NCBI GenBank assembly: GCA_029891385.1
Contig: CM057226.1
Coordinates: 93,132,977-93,196,976 of the forward strand
Direction: 5' to 3'
DNA length: 64,000 bases
Source of the DNA: Erythroxylum novogranatense
Lineage: Eukaryota; Streptophyta; Magnoliopsida; Malpighiales; Erythroxylaceae
The translations under genes were made by a program, and so were the position numbers. Positions 12,215 to 22,964 of this stretch are shown here, piece after piece. Under the pieces are notes generated by a model that saw nothing but the letters and a program-made list of their open reading frames with translations, was not told where the DNA came from and searched no databases. Position 1 is the stretch's first letter, and each line of letters starts with the position of its first letter.

Positions 12215-13200
12215 ATCAAATGGAAGAAAAATCAGCATACGTGGGTTCCATATAAGCATGAAAATTCCCGAATTTTGTTGGTTATTTAAATAAGTTTTGA
12301 TGTTAATTGCTTAGATAAGGTTTGGGTAAGGTTAGGTTGTTTGAAATTCAAGTTTTTTCAAGCCTTGAAAAAAATTCCAGCATAGTTTATGTTTGTTAAT
12401 TCATGGTTTATGTTATCATGGTGGTTTGAATGAATGATTGGTGAAGGAAAAAGAACGAAAGCAAGTGGGCTTTGTAGTTTAGAGTTAAATTAAAAGATGG
12501 AAATTCGGCCTTGTCATCTTTATATGTTAAGATATGAATAAGAATGAATGAGGATTAGGAAGCATATATATGTGTTTTTAAGGCCTTGGGTTATTAAAGT
12601 GGGCTAAGTATAAATTGGTAGCTTGTAAAGGAAAGTTAAGTGATTAAAAGACAAAACCTTAAGTTGGAGGAGAAGGAAGCTTGGGCTTAAGCCCACTTAA
12701 GCATTAAGTTAGTGAATGAAATGAAAATAAAAGGAAAAGGAAGAAAAGAGGTAACGTTTTCATGAAAACAAAAAAAAATCTGATTTTGTGAGTTTCATAT
12801 AGGCATGAAGAGTTTCGAATTTTTGTTGGCTATTGATGTAGGTTTTGATGCGAATGGTGTAGATAAGGTATAAGTGAAATAATGTAAGTTTAAATCCAAG
12901 TTTTACATTCTTGAAAAAAAATTCCAGCATTGGCTATCCTTGGTTAATTAGACTTTGTATGCTTGATGAAGTTTTATTGTCATTGGAGAGTGATTTGTGT
13001 AGAAAAGAAAGGAAAGAAGACGAGTAATGGAAATTTGGGAAAATTTCAGCATATGTGGATGGCCCTCGGGTTTAGGATTTTTGAAAATAATGGATTAAAT
13101 TGAGAGAAGTTATGGTTGGTATAGCTTAGGAAAGGTGTAGGAAAGATTAGGTTAGCTTAAAGTCAAGTTTTTATATGCTTGGAAAATTCTCAGCATTTGA
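12215..13200 (+). repeat. Degenerate direct repeats with TTCCAGCAT in LTR C
   Basis: A module containing AAAAATTCCAGCAT or variants recurs near 12,228, 12,380, 12,925, 13,043 and 13,188 with related flanks (GATAAGGTTTGGGTAAGGTTAGG, TTGGTTAATTAG-like). The same modules appear reversed in solo LTR L (51,610-52,720). Confidence 0.6.
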
Positions 13201-13304
13201 TCTTTTATTAATTGGGACTTTTATGCTTTGATTAAGGCATTGAGAAGCCATTGGAAGTGGGGAAAAGCAATTGGACCAATCCAAGATGCTAGCAAGGAAA
13301 TTCA

Positions 13305-14286
13305 GTGGGTAGTATATTTATTTATTGAATTGTAAGCTAAGAATGCGAATTTGAAAAATTAAGAAGCAAAGTTTTGATAAATGATTTTATGAAAATGATT
13401 TCGAGAAAATACAAGATTTATGAAATTCATGAGTTTCAAATTATTCGATTTATGATTTAAATGATTTAAAGAAATTAGTGCATGTTTGGTCATGAATGTG
13501 ATTATTATGGGATTAATTTGGTGATGTGCATTTCATTAGATTGATTATGTGAATTCATGTAAATATATGCTTGTGTCATTTATGACACAATTTGATGTTA
13601 TGAGATGAAAAATGTGAAAAGCAAGAAGTTTGAAAAGTGCCTTCGGGCCATCTGAAATTATGTTTTGCTTATGTGCTATATGGGTTTGGTAAGGTCCTTT
13701 GTGAGTCAGTGCTGTCTCTACTTGTTATAGCCTTCTCCCGGCTGCCCGCTAGTGGCATAGGAGTTCTGATCTCTGACTCCCCTCTGTTCACGGTTTCACA
13801 GAACCGCTATGCGGGAATGTGCAGTACATCCTGTTTTGGACTGAACCAAACCAAATCATTTGATGTGTTATGTGATTTATGTTGGATACCGTGGTATAAC
13901 CCGCAAACACACGCCGCAGTATAACCTGCAAACACCTACAGGTGGGGCGTGGGGTCCAACACTAAACCACTTGACGTGTTATGTGATTTTGCTTTGTTTA
14001 TGTTGTGATGCATTATGACGTGATGCATTCATATTTGAAATTGTACATGAGAAATGAGAAAGTAAATGTTTATGAATACTTTGAAACAAATGAAGATTTG
14101 GAAATTTTAGAAAATGTTGATGAAGGTTTATGAATGTTTTGAAAGGTTTTAAAATGAATGTTTGGATAAATTTTCAAATGGGAAATGTTTGAAAAATTTT
14201 AAAGGACACTTTTCGCTTATTGTTCAATTTATAAATATGTTATCCACGAGTTTAGTGCTCACCCCCCTTTCATCCCCAATCTCCAG
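13305..14286 (+). other. Probable leader intron with stem-loops in LTR C
   Basis: Donor GTGGGTAGTATA at 13,305 and acceptor CTTTCATCCCCAATCTCCAG at 14,286 (982 nt). Between them, 13,630-13,960 holds short inverted repeats and motifs shared with A and O: GTGCCTTCGGGC, CTTCTCCCGGCTGCCCGC, CCGCTATGCGGG, and a duplicated GTATAACC-GCAAACAC unit (about 13,893 and 13,920). Confidence 0.45.
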
Positions 14287-15167
14287 GTTTTTAAGCAGGA
14301 GAACGGATGGAAGACGAGCAATGTTTGTATTTATGTGTAAAGTTCGATGTTCGTATTGGATTTTATGGATGGTTAGAAAACCAGAAAAAGTGTATTTAGT
14401 CCGAATGTAGAGAATGTGTTATGAATTCTGGATGTATGTATTTGAGTTAGGTTGAGGAATTGAATATGTGTATGATTATGGATTTATTTACCAAATTGCA
14501 TTTGCGTATGGATTTGGATATGAATGGGATTGATTGAGATTTTGTATGATCAATTGAGAATTTATGAAGTGTTAGGTTTAGATGTGCATTCCTGCTGGTG
14601 TTATGAATTCCGGACGGGAGGGTCCGATGATGATTTGTGTTGTTGGGTTGTGATATTAGAAGTGTTTTTACCTTTGCAGAAATTTTTGGGCTGTCAAAAT
14701 ACAACCGTTATGCTGCCCGATTTTTGGTAAAAATCGGGTTAAGATAAGAATAAGAATTAAGAAGTTAGTTTGGTAAAGATGAGATTTGTGTGATTAAGAC
14801 AAATTATATGAATTGAGTGTTATATGAGGATAAATTTCCAAAAAGGAAATTGTATGGATTGATTATGATTTGAATGTGATTGAGTAAAGAGAAAAGGAGT
14901 GAATAAGAGAAAAAAAAAATTATACTGGATTTCGGAATGGTTAGTCGAGGTAATCCAACGCGATAAGTTATCTATACTTTGTGTTTTTCCGAGATGTCGG
15001 ACATTCGTTTTCCGATTCACTACGATTTGTGTGAGCACTTGTCTCCGCTTTGTTATTTGCTTTCATCTATTGGTTTGTTTCCGCTTCGCTTTGCATTATG
15101 TCTTCCGTATTTCGTTTTCCGTTCTGCTTTTCCGATTGGGATCCGGTTTTCGGATCGGGTTCCAACA

Positions 15168-15289
15168 TTTAACCCTACGAAGGGGACCCACCACCAGACC
15201 CAGGTACTGCACCACCCCATTAATTGGTATTGTCCTCTTTGGTCAAGGGTGAGCCACGACTCGAACCCAAGAACTCAAGGTTCCATAAC
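15168..15289 (-). repeat. O tail, inner part: second repeat unit and B-box-like motif
   Basis: Continues the tail after LTR C: second copy of the CCCTACGAAGGGGACCCACC unit, then unrelated sequence to the LTR end at 15,290. On the minus strand, 15,257-15,267 reads GGTTCGAGTCG, a match to the Pol III B box of tRNA/SINE promoters; no A box is found at the right distance, where the LTR begins. The seven bases next to the LTR (GTTATGG on the minus strand) equal the bases between O's 5' LTR and its PBS. The tail could be a SINE fragment or remnant internal DNA. Confidence 0.55.
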
Positions 15290-17616
15290 TGTTAGGACCC
15301 GATCCCGAGACCGGACCCCAACCAAAAAATGAAACAGAAAACGAATACGAAATGAAAGCAAAATCGAAATCGATCGAAAGGAACATAAGGAGGAAGCAAA
15401 ATCATAAGCAAAATAAACATCGGATCAAATCGAATCGAAACCAATTTCTGACATCCGTGAACGAATATCGAAGAAAACGTTTGCGTTGGAAACTTTCAGA
15501 CTATCGGTCTAAACTAATCCAAATCTGTGTACATTTTTTTCTTTCCTTCTTTCTTTCATTTTCATTCCATCTCTTACAAGTGACTTCAATATCCTCAATC
15601 CAATTACATCCACATATAATCGCATTATCCAATGTCCAATACACATTCATTCATATTCATATATATATCCCAATTACATTCATATCTCAATTCAATTTAT
15701 ATACAAAACCAAAACGTACCATCCATAGCCAAAACATTTTCAATTCCATTTGGATAATCCAAATACATCATAAACTAAACTTTTGTAATACACTAATGGT
15801 ATTCCAAGCCATCCGCCATTACCACTAATCATAAACCAAAATACACAAAGCACAATGATTCTAAATTTCTCAACAACATTCTAAACTTGACAATAATTCA
15901 ATAGGAACCCATACAATCAGATTTATCGAATGATCTTTTCCTATTATACAAAATGCCATGAAATCTTTCGAGGTATAACACAAAGGTATTTTGCAATTCA
16001 TCAAAAGTTCATGTATTGAATCAATAATGATTTTTCAAATCATTCATACAATGATGCAACATTTATGATGCAATTGAAATCAGAAAATCTCTTTTGTATA
16101 AAGAAAGCAGTTGTGGCTTATAAATTTTATTATAAACGGTTACCCACCTCGATTTCCTGCTTGAAACTTGTCCAACGCTTCAATTTGACCCTTGCTTCTT
16201 TCTTTCTTCCAATTGAAATTTTCCTAAACTGTAATCATCCAAATTTAACATCATAATTAGCATAATCCTAAAAATTTAACTATAGGAAACCCATACTCAT
16301 CATTTTTTCAAGCTATCTAAAGAAACAATTTTTAAAATCCCCAAATTCCAAAATTAGCGTAAACCAATTCACCCAAATTCAATATCATAAATCACAACAT
16401 CTTCAAAATTGATATCATATTTCACCAATCCATAATATTTCTCATAATTCTAAACCAATAATTTCCAAAATCTCCAATTATAAAATTAGGCATAAATCCT
16501 AATTAATTTCCATCCAAAATTAAACATAACTTAAAGCATAAAAATTAAAATTGACTTCATAAGTCACATACCCATATCACTTCCAAGGTTACTAAACCAA
16601 GAACTCATCAAAATTCACAAATCTCAAAATTTCAAATCTTACCTTCTCTCACCACCATTTTCGAATTTCTGGGCTCCATAAGAAACTTTCATCTTCTTCT
16701 TCACCTTTCCCCTTGAAAAGCATCAAAAACCCCTCAAGGAATGTGGAGAAAACTGAACCTTAGCTCTCTCTCCTTTTCTTTCTTCTTCTCTCTCGAAGCT
16801 CCTCTCATTCTCCTCTCTTTTTATTCTTTTCTTCTCTTGTTGTTTTTTTGTCTAAGTGTCGTGTATTCTCCTTATATATACTAAAGCTCACTCTTCTTAT
16901 TTACCAACTTGCCATTAATGAGTGCATAATGTCCAATTTGCCCTTACATGTAAGTCTTGTAACATAACAGGTTAAGTGATCTTCCAACAATGTCCTTCCT
17001 AAAAATTGACATCTTGTCTCCTTATTTTGATCGGGTATCTGAAGTCATTTGACAAAACCTTATTCCATAGAAATGTCCCTCTATGTCTTACGAATCCATC
17101 GCTTCAAGAATCAGGTCGATCGGAGCTCTATATCTCAAAATATCTCAAAAATACTAAAGTCTGTTCTTTAGACCCGAGACTGAACACTACACCTAACTTC
17201 CGACCCAAAATTGAAAGTCTTAGAGGCTAAATTATAGCTCGGCTCCTTCATAACATTTGTAGCCCCATGTCTCTATTTTAATTTGCAATAAGAATCCGAT
17301 CTATTGGAGCTCTATAGCTCCAGCTATCTCCAAAATACCGAAGTCGGTTTGGCTATTACAAGACCGATACTGAACACTACATCTAAATTCCGACCTGAAA
17401 TTGAAAGTCTTAGAGGCCACATTATAGCTCAGCTCCTTCATAAAATTTGTAGCCCCATGTCTCTATTTTAATTTTCAAAAAGAATCAGATCGATCGGAGC
17501 TCTATCAATCGAGATATCTCCAAAATACTGAATACTGTTCAAACCATTACAGAACCAAGACTGAACACTACATCTAACTTCCAATCCGAATTTGAAAGTC
17601 TTAGAGGCTACATTAT
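15290..17616 (-). mobile_element. 3' LTR of O, distal segment
   Basis: TGTTAGGACCCGATCCCGAG at 15,290 matches the 5' LTR end at 27,243 (TGTTGGGACCCGATTCCGAG), and the homology runs to CTACATTAT at 17,616, equivalent to about 30,027 in the 5' LTR. This copy lacks about 458 bp present at 27,873-28,330 of the 5' LTR. Element A interrupts it at 17,617. Repeated blocks such as TGAAAGTCTTAGAGGC and TAGCCCCATGTCTC recur two to three times near 17,150-17,600. No gene. Confidence 0.9.
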
Positions 17617-18497
17617 TATTGGATCTCGATTTTTGAGTAAAAATAAGAAATATTCAAAAGTGGATGAGTTGATTGAAATTAAGTTGAAAATCAAGAAATA
17701 AAGAGAGAAAGTGTGAGAAGATGAAAAATTGTGAAAAGTTTGACTTTTTGGCCTTTGAAAGTTGACTTTTGATTTAGGCAAAATTTGATAAAATGATCTG
17801 CATGAAACTTGTAGATTATGTTAAGAGCTTTCTATAGCCATAAAGTTTGCAATTTTTCGATATCGGGAGTGAAAGTTATGATAAGTCAAAGTTTAAGTGT
17901 GTTGGGGTTGACTTTTATTATGACTGAAACTTTGACTGAGAAATTTACTTAGTTAGAGGTTGTTTTAGCCTTTAAGTTCTTTATGAAAGTTGAAGGATTT
18001 GATTTGATCTTTATTTCGATATCAAGTATGGAATTTTTCGACTAAGAAATAATAAGTTATGATTTTTACAAGTTTATGTTATGGTTTTAGCATGAATATG
18101 AGAGGACATAATCTTTGACTGGAAAATGGACTCCCTTAGGAGTCAAATTGATTTTTATGTCCTTCATGGAAGTTGAAGGTGACTTTCTGATCTTCGCATC
18201 GATATAAAATATGACATGATAGGATTTTGGAGTTGAAGGATATGAATTTCCAAAGTCATGTGATTAATTAGGGAATTTTTATTTTGGACAGAAATTTTGA
18301 TGATAGATTTGATCACCTTAGAGACGGAATTGATTTTTGAGTTCTCATGAAAGTTGTAGAGCTTCCTTCAAGCTTTCTATAGAGACTAAGTTTGTCAAAA
18401 TTGGAGTTCGTGTTTAAGTGTTATCAATTTTGGAAGTTTCAGATTTTTATGTAGAAAAAAAATAAAAATAAAATAAAATAAAATAAAATAAAATAGG

Positions 18498-18645
18498 AAG
18501 CATCGCCGTCGCTAGGGCGATGCATCGCCTCGTGACGGCGAGCATCCAGCTCGCCATCGGGAGGGCGACGCCTCGCAACGGCGAGCGAGCCCTCGCCTCG
18601 CCCAAATGCGGGTGTTCCGCCCTCGCACGTCGCCGTTTTCCTTTG
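18498..18645 (+). repeat. GC-rich palindromic island in A 5' LTR
   Basis: In an otherwise AT-rich LTR, repeats of GACGGCGAGC, CTCGCC and GGGCGACGCCTCGC type form overlapping inverted repeats (CGCCGTCGC...GACGGCG). Preceded by (AAATA)n at 18,455-18,494. The 3' LTR has the same island at 23,819-23,957 with a shorter A-rich run. Confidence 0.8.
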
Positions 18646-20754
18646 CGTGTTGTGATGTTGTTTTGGTTCTTTTGGTTACTTCCTTCTCCAAATTCGACCT
18701 TTGTTCACTCTTTTGGTTATATCTTTTCCGTCCGACATCCAATTGACTTGATAGTTGCGGCGTTGGATTCTTAAGACAATTCCCTACATCTTCATGAGAA
18801 ATTTGTAATTTTATAAGATTAAATTAGTGGTGATTAATTTAATCAAATTGAGTGGACAAATGTTTTGAACATAGTTCAATATTTTGAGAAATTCGGGGTC
18901 TGTGGAGATCCGATTGAAGTGATTATTGAGGCGAAATAAAGTTAAGACATGGGGCTACAAATCATAAGAAGAAATGAAATGTCAATTTTGCCCTTAAGAC
19001 TTCCAATTTCTGAATGGAAGTTTGGATTAGTGTGCAGTTTTTGGGTTAGGAACACCTCAGAGTATTTTGAGCATAACTTTTGCTCTGGAAATTGAAATGA
19101 GGCGATTCTTAATTTGAATTAAACTAGAGACATAAGGCTAGAATTTTTATGAAGACTTCGAGTTTCAATTTTGGGATTAAGAATGTCAATTTGTAGATGG
19201 AAATAACGTACTGGAAAATGTGATAGAATATGAACATGCCGGAAATGTTTTGAGCATAAATTTTGACGTAGTGCTCCGAATTGGATGGTTCTTGTGGCGT
19301 TATGAAATTAAGACATAAAGGAACATTTCTCTAGAAGGAAGTTTTGACAAATTCGTTCAAATTGATAGTGCGAATCAACCCACGAGTAAACATGACATTA
19401 AGCTTTGAATGGAGGGGCAATATGGTCATTTATCTACCATTTAAATGACATGGCTTTAAACACATGAGGAGATTTTGTTTTAAGAATTATAAAGCCACGA
19501 AGTTGGCTGAAAAATCAGAAGAAAAGAAGAAGAAAATAAGAAGAAGAAGAATGGAGAGGTTTCGGCTATGGTGGAAGATGAGAGAGAAAGCTAAGTTTCA
19601 ATTTTTCTACTTGATTCTTAGGGATTTTGAGGTTGTACCAAGAGAGAAAAAGATGGAGGAGAACAAGAGCTTCCTTCCAAGCCAAGAAAAGTCAAATTTC
19701 AGTGAAAAATGAGGTAAGGTCGAAAATTTAATGTGTGATTTTTGATGAATTTTTAGTTTAGAATTGTGGAAAAGGATATGGGTTTGTGATTTATGAAGTA
19801 AATTGTGATGTATATGCTTTAGGCTGTGTTTAATTTTGGATGGAAAATTAATTAAGGTTTAGGCCTAATTTTGTGTTAGAGGATTTTGTGAAATTTTGGT
19901 GTAGAATTAGAGATAATAGTATGGGTTTGTGAAATATGAAATTAATTTTGAAGAAATTGTGATTTATGATATTGAATTTAGATAAATTGGTTTAGGCCAA
20001 TTTTGAGATTTGGGGATTTTTGAAATTGGTGATTTAAATATCTTGAAATTAGTATGAATGGATTAATTATGACATCAATTTTGAAAATTAAGTTATTAAT
20101 GAAATTGAATTTGAATGAATTGGTTTAGGTAAAATTTTGAATTTGGGGATTTTAGAAATTCTGGTTTTAGAAAGCTTGGAAAAGTGACGAATTTGGGTTT
20201 CCTATAGTTAATTTTGAAGATTATGATTTTTATGATGTTGAATTTGGATATGTATGGCTTAGGTTATTTTAAATTGGAAGGAAGAAAGAAGAAGCAGTCA
20301 AATTGGAGCTTGAAATCAAGTTTCGGGCATTAATTCGAAGTGGGTAGTTTATTTATTTGTTGAATTTTAAGCTAAGCATATGTAATTGAAAATGTAAGAA
20401 GCGAATTTTTGATAAATTAATGTTTATATAAATATTTGAAAAATGATTTCGAAGGATTAAATTCCTTATTGTGGAAATGATTTTAGAAAATGCAAGGTTT
20501 ATGAAATTGTGGTTTTCAATTATTTGAATAAATTGAGAAACGTGCTTTGTAGATTTTGAATAAGTTTGAATTATGACTCAAAAGAATTATTGCATTCATT
20601 GTTATGAATTTTGATTGATTGCGATGTGTGATTGAAATGATGATTTGAATTGCATTAGAATTGTTATATGATTTTCATGTGTTATGAGAATGTGTCAAGT
20701 ATTGACACTATTTGATGTTATGATATAAAAATTTTGGAAGTAAGTTTTCGAAAA

Positions 20755-20965
20755 GTGCCTTCGGGCAATCCGAAAGTTTCAGTTTTCAATTATATGTTAA
20801 GTGGGTTTGGTTAGGTCCCTTTCGTGAGTCAGTGCACTGTCTCTACTTGTTTATAGCCTTCTCCCGACTGCCCGCAAGTGGCTTAGGAGTTCTGATTTCG
20901 GACTCCCTCCGTTTCGTGGTCGCATGAATCGCTATCTTGGGAATGTGCAAGACGCTCGTTAGACC
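20755..20965 (+). repeat. Stem-loop region in A 5' LTR
   Basis: Same set of motifs as LTR C and, reversed, D and O: AGTGCCTTCGGGCAATCC, TCAGTGCACTG, TTCTCCCGACTGCCCGC, and CGCATGAATCGC. It lies between the donor-like GTGGGTAG (20,340) and TTTCATCCCTATCTCCAAG (21,278-21,297), where the usual CAG has become CAAG. Confidence 0.5.
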
Positions 20966-22282
20966 AACCCAAACCGTTTGATGTGTTTGATATATGACTT
21001 TATGTGTTTTGTGATTTGGTGTGATGCATTCATATTTTTAAATTTGACCTTGAAATAAGAAAGAATTGAGGATTTTGAGAAATGAGAAGATAAGATTTGT
21101 AAATGAAAGATTTTGGAAATGCTTTATGAAAGGTTTGAAAAGTGAAAGATTTGAAAAGTAAGCTTTGAAAGGTTTCACCGTGAAATGTTTAAAAATGAAA
21201 AACTTCTTGAAAGTGAGTTTTTTGCATACTGTTCAATTTATAAATATATTATCCACGAGCTTCGAGCTCGCCCCCGCCTTTCATCCCTATCTCCAAGTTT
21301 CGAGCAGGAGATCGGATGAAAGAATGTGAAGACGTTTGGTCCGATTTTGCATCGTCTGTATTTTTAAGTAAAATATTGTTTATGGCTTGAATTGTCGTTA
21401 AGTAAGTGATTATGATGTATTTCGAGCATGTATTTCAGAATGTATGAGGATTATGAATTAATGTATGAGAGTGTGAAATTGAATATGAGATTGTGTATGA
21501 ATTTGGGAATGAGATTGAATTATGAGACTAGTAGATTGAATTTCAATTATGAAAGTGTTTTAGAAATAGGAGTGTGTTTATCTGCTGAGATCCCGGACGG
21601 AGGGTCCGGTGGATATTGATGTTTGTGTGTTTGATTGAAAATTTTAGAAGTGTATTTTGATTACTTTGCAGGTTTGGGTTAGGATAAATGCAGCCGTTAT
21701 GCTGCCGAAATTTTGATAAAATTGGGATAAAAATGTATTTTGAGATTTGTACGGATATATAAGAATATGATCAGATTTAGAGATTTGCATGAGAATGATT
21801 TTCCAAAAGTGGAAATTGGTTATCTGATTTGAATGAGATTGACTAAAGATGTAAGAAATGAGAAAAAGAGAAAAAAAAATTATAGCGGCTTTTGGACAGT
21901 CTAGGGATCCAATGCGATTCAGTGTATGTGTTCGGATGTCGGTTCTGCCGTTTGCTTCACATATGTTTGGTACTTTGATTTTGTTTGTGCCTCCTTTGTT
22001 TCGATTTGATCGATTCGATTCCGATTTTTTTTCACTTTGTTATCCGATTTATTATTCGTATTCTGATCTTTCATTTTTCGTTTCGTATTATCGCATACTT
22101 TGATTCTCGATTCGAAATTTTGCATCATATTCTAATTTTTCATTTTCGTTTCGTGTTTTTGCTTCCGCTTTTGCTTTGTTTGTCGTTATCGAATTCAATT
22201 TATCCAATTTGAATTCGCCTTGTTCTTCGTATCCGTTTTCGCTTTTCCGATTGGGACCCAGTTTTTGGATCGGGTCCCAACA

Positions 22283-22964
22283 TTTATGGTATCAGAGCCC
22301 AGTAATAGGATCTTAACTGGGCATATAAGATTGAGAAGAGTGTGTAAGGATAAAAATCGAATTTGTGAGGATGTGCTAAGTGATCGTTTGATTTTGATGA
22401 CAAGAAGTATCACTGACTTTAGGAATGTGAAATTGATGTGCATGACTTGTCATGACTTAGTTGAAGAATAAAAGTGATTGTTTATTTTGGGTGTTATGAA
22501 TATGACTGATTAGAAACATGTGTTTATGGAACTTGAGATGTGAATTGCATAATGAATTGGGAGAAATTGATATAGCCTATACTTCTGTGAGATGAAAGTA
22601 TGACTATTTGAAAGATGACATGATGATAAAAATTAAATGATGATTGAACCATATTAGGGTTCCGTAAGAAATGGACCATTGACTTGTGTCCATATTTGAA
22701 GAAATAATGAGTTATAGATATAGTAAGTTGATATGATATGAGTGGTTTGAGGTACAAGAAGTGAAGTATTGTGAAGAGATTGTGAGTATGTATGATGAGG
22801 AAATTAGATAAGAAAAAAGTGATTGATTATGAGGTTTGGAAAGAAATTAGTAAGAAAGTGTTTGATTATCTTCGTTTGGAAAGAAAATATATGTGAGGAT
22901 GCGGTTCTTGGTATTTACTCAAGTATGAATTTTGATGACGAAATTCTTTTAAGAGGGGGAGAAA
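22283..22964 (+). other. Internal region of element A, non-coding
   Basis: 682 bp between PBS and 3' LTR. No open frame resembling gag or pol. Its end, TTTTGATGACGAAATTCTTT then the purine tract AAGAGGGGGAGAAA (22,951-22,964), looks like the tail of a gypsy pol/PPT region. The internal region of O (reverse strand) shares the same start (AGAGCCCA-TAATAGGATCTTA) and end, so both come from one ancestral deletion derivative. Confidence 0.8.
22287..22300 (+). promoter_or_regulatory. Primer binding site of element A (tRNA-iMet)
   Basis: TGGTATCAGAGCCC four bases after the LTR end, a perfect initiator-Met type site; the site is therefore intact although the element has no genes. Confidence 0.9.

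Larger units (their letters stand above)
9854..15167 (+). mobile_element. Solo LTR C (5314 bp)
   Basis: Plus-strand LTR of the TGTTGG class: starts TGTTGGACCCC at 9854, ends GGGTTCCAACA at 15,167, flanked by exact TTTAA duplications (9849-9853 and 15,168-15,172). No PBS or second LTR, so it is a solo LTR left by LTR-LTR recombination. It contains the conserved CCGACATCCGATTGA block (about 10,900), several TTCCAGCAT-type repeats (12,220-13,200), and a probable leader intron with stem-loops. Open frames such as 11,507-11,779 (Lys/Arg/Glu-rich) are purine-rich U3/leader DNA and not genes. It is inserted in O's tail. Confidence 0.9.
17617..22282 (+). mobile_element. 5' LTR of element A
   Basis: Ends GGATCGGGTCCCAACA just before the PBS and is repeated from 22,965. 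Contains an (AAATA)n run and GC-rich island (18,450-18,645), the CCGACATCCAATTGA block (18,732), a donor-like GTGGGTAG at 20,340, and a stem-loop region at 20,755-20,960. The open frame at 19,464-19,712 (Arg/Lys/Glu-rich) is repeated in the 3' LTR with changes and is leader-like purine-rich DNA rather than a gene. Confidence 0.9.

Noticed and set aside
15245..15289. tRNA gene
   Set aside because: Only the B-box-like part is present; no acceptor, anticodon or D arm can be folded.
15352..15828. 158-codon frame in O's LTR
   Set aside because: Repeated with disruptions in the other LTR of O (27,300-27,782); no domain, LTR DNA.
18512..18774. Arg/Ser/Ala-rich frames on both strands, repeated near 23,793-24,065
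   Set aside because: They read the GC-rich palindromic island of element A's LTRs; no domain, and stops differ between the two LTR copies.
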